Of a DNA stretch of 64,000 nt, positions 61,461-64,000 are shown in pieces (the stretch's first letter is position 1; the number at the start of each line of letters is the position of its first letter). The notes under the pieces are model-generated. The model was not told where the DNA came from and searched no databases. It saw nothing but the letters and a program-made list of their open reading frames with translations. Origin of the DNA: Lacustribacter sp964460315 (lineage in GTDB: Bacteria; Pseudomonadota; Gammaproteobacteria; Burkholderiales; Burkholderiaceae_A); assembly GCA_964460315.1 (NCBI GenBank), contig CAYWPQ010000001.1, positions 62,001 through 126,000 of the forward strand, in the 5' to 3' direction. Both the position numbers and the translations under genes were made by a program.

Positions 61461-61475
61461 GAACACGAGAAGACT

Positions 61476-62381
61476 ATGGCCGATTTCACTCACGACTTTT
61501 GGAACTATTTCGTCATCATCGTCAGCGCCGTATCGATTGCCGCCTGTGCCCTGCTTCTGTATCTGCTCTCGCGCCACAAGGTCAAGCCTGGCCAAACGGT
61601 GGAAACCACCGGGCATGTCTGGGACGAAACGCTTCAGGAATACAACAACCCCCTGCCCCGCTGGTGGATGATGCTTTTCTATCTCACCATCGTCTTCAGC
61701 GTTGTCTATCTCATCCTCTTTCCTGGCTTGGGCAATCTCAAGGGCGTTCTGGGTTGGTCATCGACCGGACAGCATTCGGTGGAGATGGCTCGGGCCGACA
61801 AAGAATTTGGTCCCATCTATGCCAAGTACGCGGCCATGTCGATCCCGGACCTTGCAAAAGATCCCGCTGCTCTATCCATCGGCCAGAAGCTTTTTTTGAA
61901 TAACTGTGCTCAGTGTCATGGGTCCGACGGTCGTGGCGCAAAAGGTTTTCCAAACCTGGCCGATGATGACTGGCTCTGGGGTTCAGGCCCTGACGCCATC
62001 AAGCTTGCCGTTCTTGAGGGCCGCCAGGGCATGATGCCCCCGATGGGCGAAGCACTCGGCAGCCCCGAGATGGTGGAGAACGTCGCCAACTATGTCTTGA
62101 GCCTTTCAGGCAGCAAGCATGACACCGCGAAAGCTGCCCTTGGAAAACCGATGTTTGCCGCCTGTGCTGCCTGCCACGGGGAAAAAGGTGAAGGCAACAC
62201 CACCATGGGCGCGCCGCGTCTGAATGACAAGATCTGGCTGGTAAGTGGCACGGTGGCCGGCATCACCGAGACCATCAATAAAGGTCGTCATGGTGTCATG
62301 CCGGCCTGGAAAGATTTTCTTGGCGAAGAGAAATCTCACATTGTTTCGGCCTACGTTTACAGCCTTTCCACCACCCAATGA
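61476..62381 (+). CDS. ccoP: cbb3-type cytochrome c oxidase subunit III (diheme)
   Basis: This 301-residue subunit accepts electrons from cytochrome c. It has two N-terminal helices (about residues 9-30 and 62-84) and two heme c motifs, NNCAQCHGSDGRG and AACAACHGEKGEG, with axial Met in the GMMPPMGE and GVMPAWKDF stretches. It overlaps ccoG by 4 bp. Confidence 0.96.
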   Translation: MADFTHDFWNYFVIIVSAVSIAACALLLYLLSRHKVKPGQTVETTGHVWDETLQEYNNPLPRWWMMLFYLTIVFSVVYLILFPGLGNLKGVLGWSSTGQHSVEMARADKEFGPIYAKYAAMSIPDLAKDPAALSIGQKLFLNNCAQCHGSDGRGAKGFPNLADDDWLWGSGPDAIKLAVLEGRQGMMPPMGEALGSPEMVENVANYVLSLSGSKHDTAKAALGKPMFAACAACHGEKGEGNTTMGAPRLNDKIWLVSGTVAGITETINKGRHGVMPAWKDFLGEEKSHIVSAYVYSLSTTQ

Positions 62382-63793
62382 AACCTGACGAGTCGGCAGT
62401 CCAGGAACAGACTGTCCTTCTCTACGCCCCCGGGAAGAAGCTCTACCCCCGAGCCATTCAGGGCACCTTCAACAACTGGCGGTGGGCGATGGTGGCGCTC
62501 ACCCAGATTCTCTACTACGGCCTGCCCTGGCTGAGTTGGGGTGATCGTCCTGCCGTGCTGCTCAATCTGGTTGAGCGAAAGTTTTATATCTTTGGTCTGG
62601 TTCTTTGGCCGCAAGACTTCATCTACCTCACGCTTTTGCTGCTCTTAAGCGCGTTCAGTCTTTTTCTGTTCACGGCCATTGCCGGGCGGCTCTTCTGTGG
62701 CTATGCCTGTCCGCAAACGGTCTACACCTCCATCTTCATGCAGATCGAGCGATGGATCGAAGGGGATCGTGCAGCCCGCATGCGCCTTGATACTAAAGGA
62801 AGCGCCCAGGAGCGAATTGTTCGGCGCAGCCTGAAGTTCTCGGCCTGGCTCTTGGTGGCGCTCTGGACGGGCTTCACCTTTGCGGGGTACTTCACCCCCA
62901 TTCGAGAGCTGGCCGCGCTCACGGTCGACTTCAACCTTGGCCCCTGGCAGACCTTCTGGATCCTTTTTTATGCTGGCTTCACCATGCTTCAGGCAGGCTT
63001 CATGCGCGAGCAGGTCTGCAAGTACATGTGCCCCTATGCCCGCTTTCAAAGCGTGATGTTCGACCGCGACACCATGATCGTCACCTACGACGAAGGCCGC
63101 GGCGAGCCGCGGGGCTCGCGATCAAAGAAATCGGATCATCGGGCCGAAGGCAAAGGCGACTGCATCGACTGCGGCGTCTGCGTGGATGTCTGTCCCACAG
63201 GAATTGATATTCGAATGGGTCTGCAATACGAATGCATCGGCTGTGGTCTTTGTGCCGACGCCTGCAATAGCATCATGGACAAGATGAATTACTCGCGCGG
63301 ACTTGTTCGCTATTCCACCCAGAACGCGATCGCCAAGAATTACTCCACACGTGAGCTCCGCGCCCATATCTTTCGCCCCAGGGTCATCATTTACGCCGTG
63401 ATCCTGCTGGTCATCAGCAGCGTCGTGCTCACCACCCTGGCCTTAAGAGAACCGCTCAAGGTCGACATCATGCGCGACCGCGGCGCCCTGGCTCGCGAGG
63501 TCGAAGGCACATGGATTGAAAACACCTATCAGTTCCAGGTGATCAACCTTGCCGAAAAGCCGAATCAGTACAGCATTCGGGTGGATGGGCTTCCCGGCTT
63601 ACGCATGGCCAGCGAGGCTTCGATTGAGGTGCCCGCCACCACCACCAAGCTTTTTGTGGTGCGTGTTCAAGCGCCGATCGCTGACCTCGAAAGCCTGCCG
63701 AAGGGATCTCATAAAATTCATATCCAGGTCGAGGCGCTTGCCTCCGACGGCGGGCGGGTCGATGAAAAAGCAACCTTTTTCATTCCCCGCTAG
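62378..63793 (+). CDS. ccoG: cbb3 oxidase accessory protein CcoG
   Basis: This 471-residue membrane iron-sulfur protein (FixG/RdxA type) has about five helices. GRLFCGYACPQTVYTSIFMQ and the 4Fe-4S motifs CIDCGVCVDVCPTGI and CIGCGLCADACNS (about residues 263-305) are diagnostic; a periplasmic C-terminal domain (about 360-471) follows. It reduces Cu(II) during cbb3 assembly in characterised species. Its start overlaps ccoP. Confidence 0.96.
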   Translation: MKPDESAVQEQTVLLYAPGKKLYPRAIQGTFNNWRWAMVALTQILYYGLPWLSWGDRPAVLLNLVERKFYIFGLVLWPQDFIYLTLLLLLSAFSLFLFTAIAGRLFCGYACPQTVYTSIFMQIERWIEGDRAARMRLDTKGSAQERIVRRSLKFSAWLLVALWTGFTFAGYFTPIRELAALTVDFNLGPWQTFWILFYAGFTMLQAGFMREQVCKYMCPYARFQSVMFDRDTMIVTYDEGRGEPRGSRSKKSDHRAEGKGDCIDCGVCVDVCPTGIDIRMGLQYECIGCGLCADACNSIMDKMNYSRGLVRYSTQNAIAKNYSTRELRAHIFRPRVIIYAVILLVISSVVLTTLALREPLKVDIMRDRGALAREVEGTWIENTYQFQVINLAEKPNQYSIRVDGLPGLRMASEASIEVPATTTKLFVVRVQAPIADLESLPKGSHKIHIQVEALASDGGRVDEKATFFIPR

Positions 63794-63826
63794 ACCCCAC
63801 CACACTCCCTCGGTCCGCTAGACTTC

Positions 63827-64000
63827 ATGCCTATGTCCACCGCCCCTTCCCTTCCCCCTGGCCCCAAGGCCCAGGACATCATCCAACCCTGGTACCGCAC
63901 AGGCTGGGTCTGGTTCCTCATTGGCATTCCAGCAACCTCCGTGGTGCTGGGCATCGTCATGCTCTGGCTGGCCGTGTCCGGCGCCGACACACTGGTGGCC
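63827..64000 (+). CDS. ccoH: FixH/CcoH family protein (5' part)
   Basis: The reading frame opens at ATG 63827 (or 63833) and runs off the window after 58 codons. A polar N-terminus is followed by PWYRTGWVWFLIGIPATSVV and a membrane helix, like FixH proteins, which assist cbb3 oxidase assembly with CcoG and CcoI. It lies 33 bp after ccoG, the usual position. The rest of the gene is not visible. Confidence 0.8.
   Translation, partial: MPMSTAPSLPPGPKAQDIIQPWYRTGWVWFLIGIPATSVVLGIVMLWLAVSGADTLVA

Overview
The window is a 64 kb piece of a betaproteobacterial chromosome, most likely Burkholderiales. This is inferred from gene order and protein character: a 14-subunit nuo cluster followed by a DUF2818 gene and a NUDIX hydrolase, ilvBNC-psd-pssA-leuA, an aminotransferase with hom-thrC-moeA-moaD-moaE, and a cbb3 oxidase locus with ccoI and ccoS beside ccoNOQP-ccoG. 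I cannot name a genus. A 100-N scaffold gap suggests a draft or metagenome assembly. There is no insertion sequence, phage, CRISPR array or rRNA. Four tRNAs are present (Ser-TGA, Leu-GAG, Glu-TTC, Ala-GGC).

Layout. 1-1 kb: the end of a cation efflux gene and a convergent MarR-type regulator with a palindrome upstream. 1-12.4 kb: an accessory catabolic region with an IclR regulator, a SAM methyltransferase, tRNA-Ser, a 2-hydroxyacid dehydrogenase, a DapA-family lyase, a 3-hydroxyacyl-CoA dehydrogenase-like protein, a TAXI-type TRAP transporter (binding protein plus fused permease), an L-2-hydroxyglutarate oxidase-like flavoprotein, glutaryl-CoA dehydrogenase and an SDR. Together these suggest uptake and oxidation of a carboxylic acid; the substrate is not shown by the sequence. 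12.4-28.1 kb: NUDIX hydrolase, DUF2818 and nuoN to nuoA (respiratory complex I), all on the minus strand. The minus-strand genes continue without a break from nuoA to the flavoprotein at 9.3 kb. nuoL is split by the N gap, which is flanked by an identical 55-bp repeat, so the gap is probably an assembly artefact.

28.1-38.9 kb (minus): tRNA-Leu, secG, tpiA, pnp, rpsO, leuA, pssA, psd, ilvC, ilvN, ilvB. A 21-codon Leu-rich leader ORF lies between pssA and leuA, and a weaker Val/Leu leader candidate lies upstream of ilvB. 39-49.3 kb: an RDD membrane protein (plus), then minus-strand clpB with a heat-shock-type promoter, an acetyltransferase-like protein, moaE, moaD, moeA, thrC, hom and an AlaC-like aminotransferase. 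49.4-51.7 kb: an Mth938-domain protein, a PIN-PhoH protein and two tRNAs. 51.8-59 kb (plus): folD, an M3 oligopeptidase, xthA, a TauE/SafE-like protein, the copper ATPase ccoI and ccoS. 59.1-64 kb (plus): an FNR-type box at -41.5 from a predicted start, then ccoN, ccoO, ccoQ, ccoP, ccoG and the start of ccoH (fixH).

Recurring theme. At least seven gene ends carry a strong inverted repeat with no clear T-tract. Two of these hairpins lie inside the coding sequence of a convergently overlapping gene. Only rpsO has a textbook T-rich terminator.
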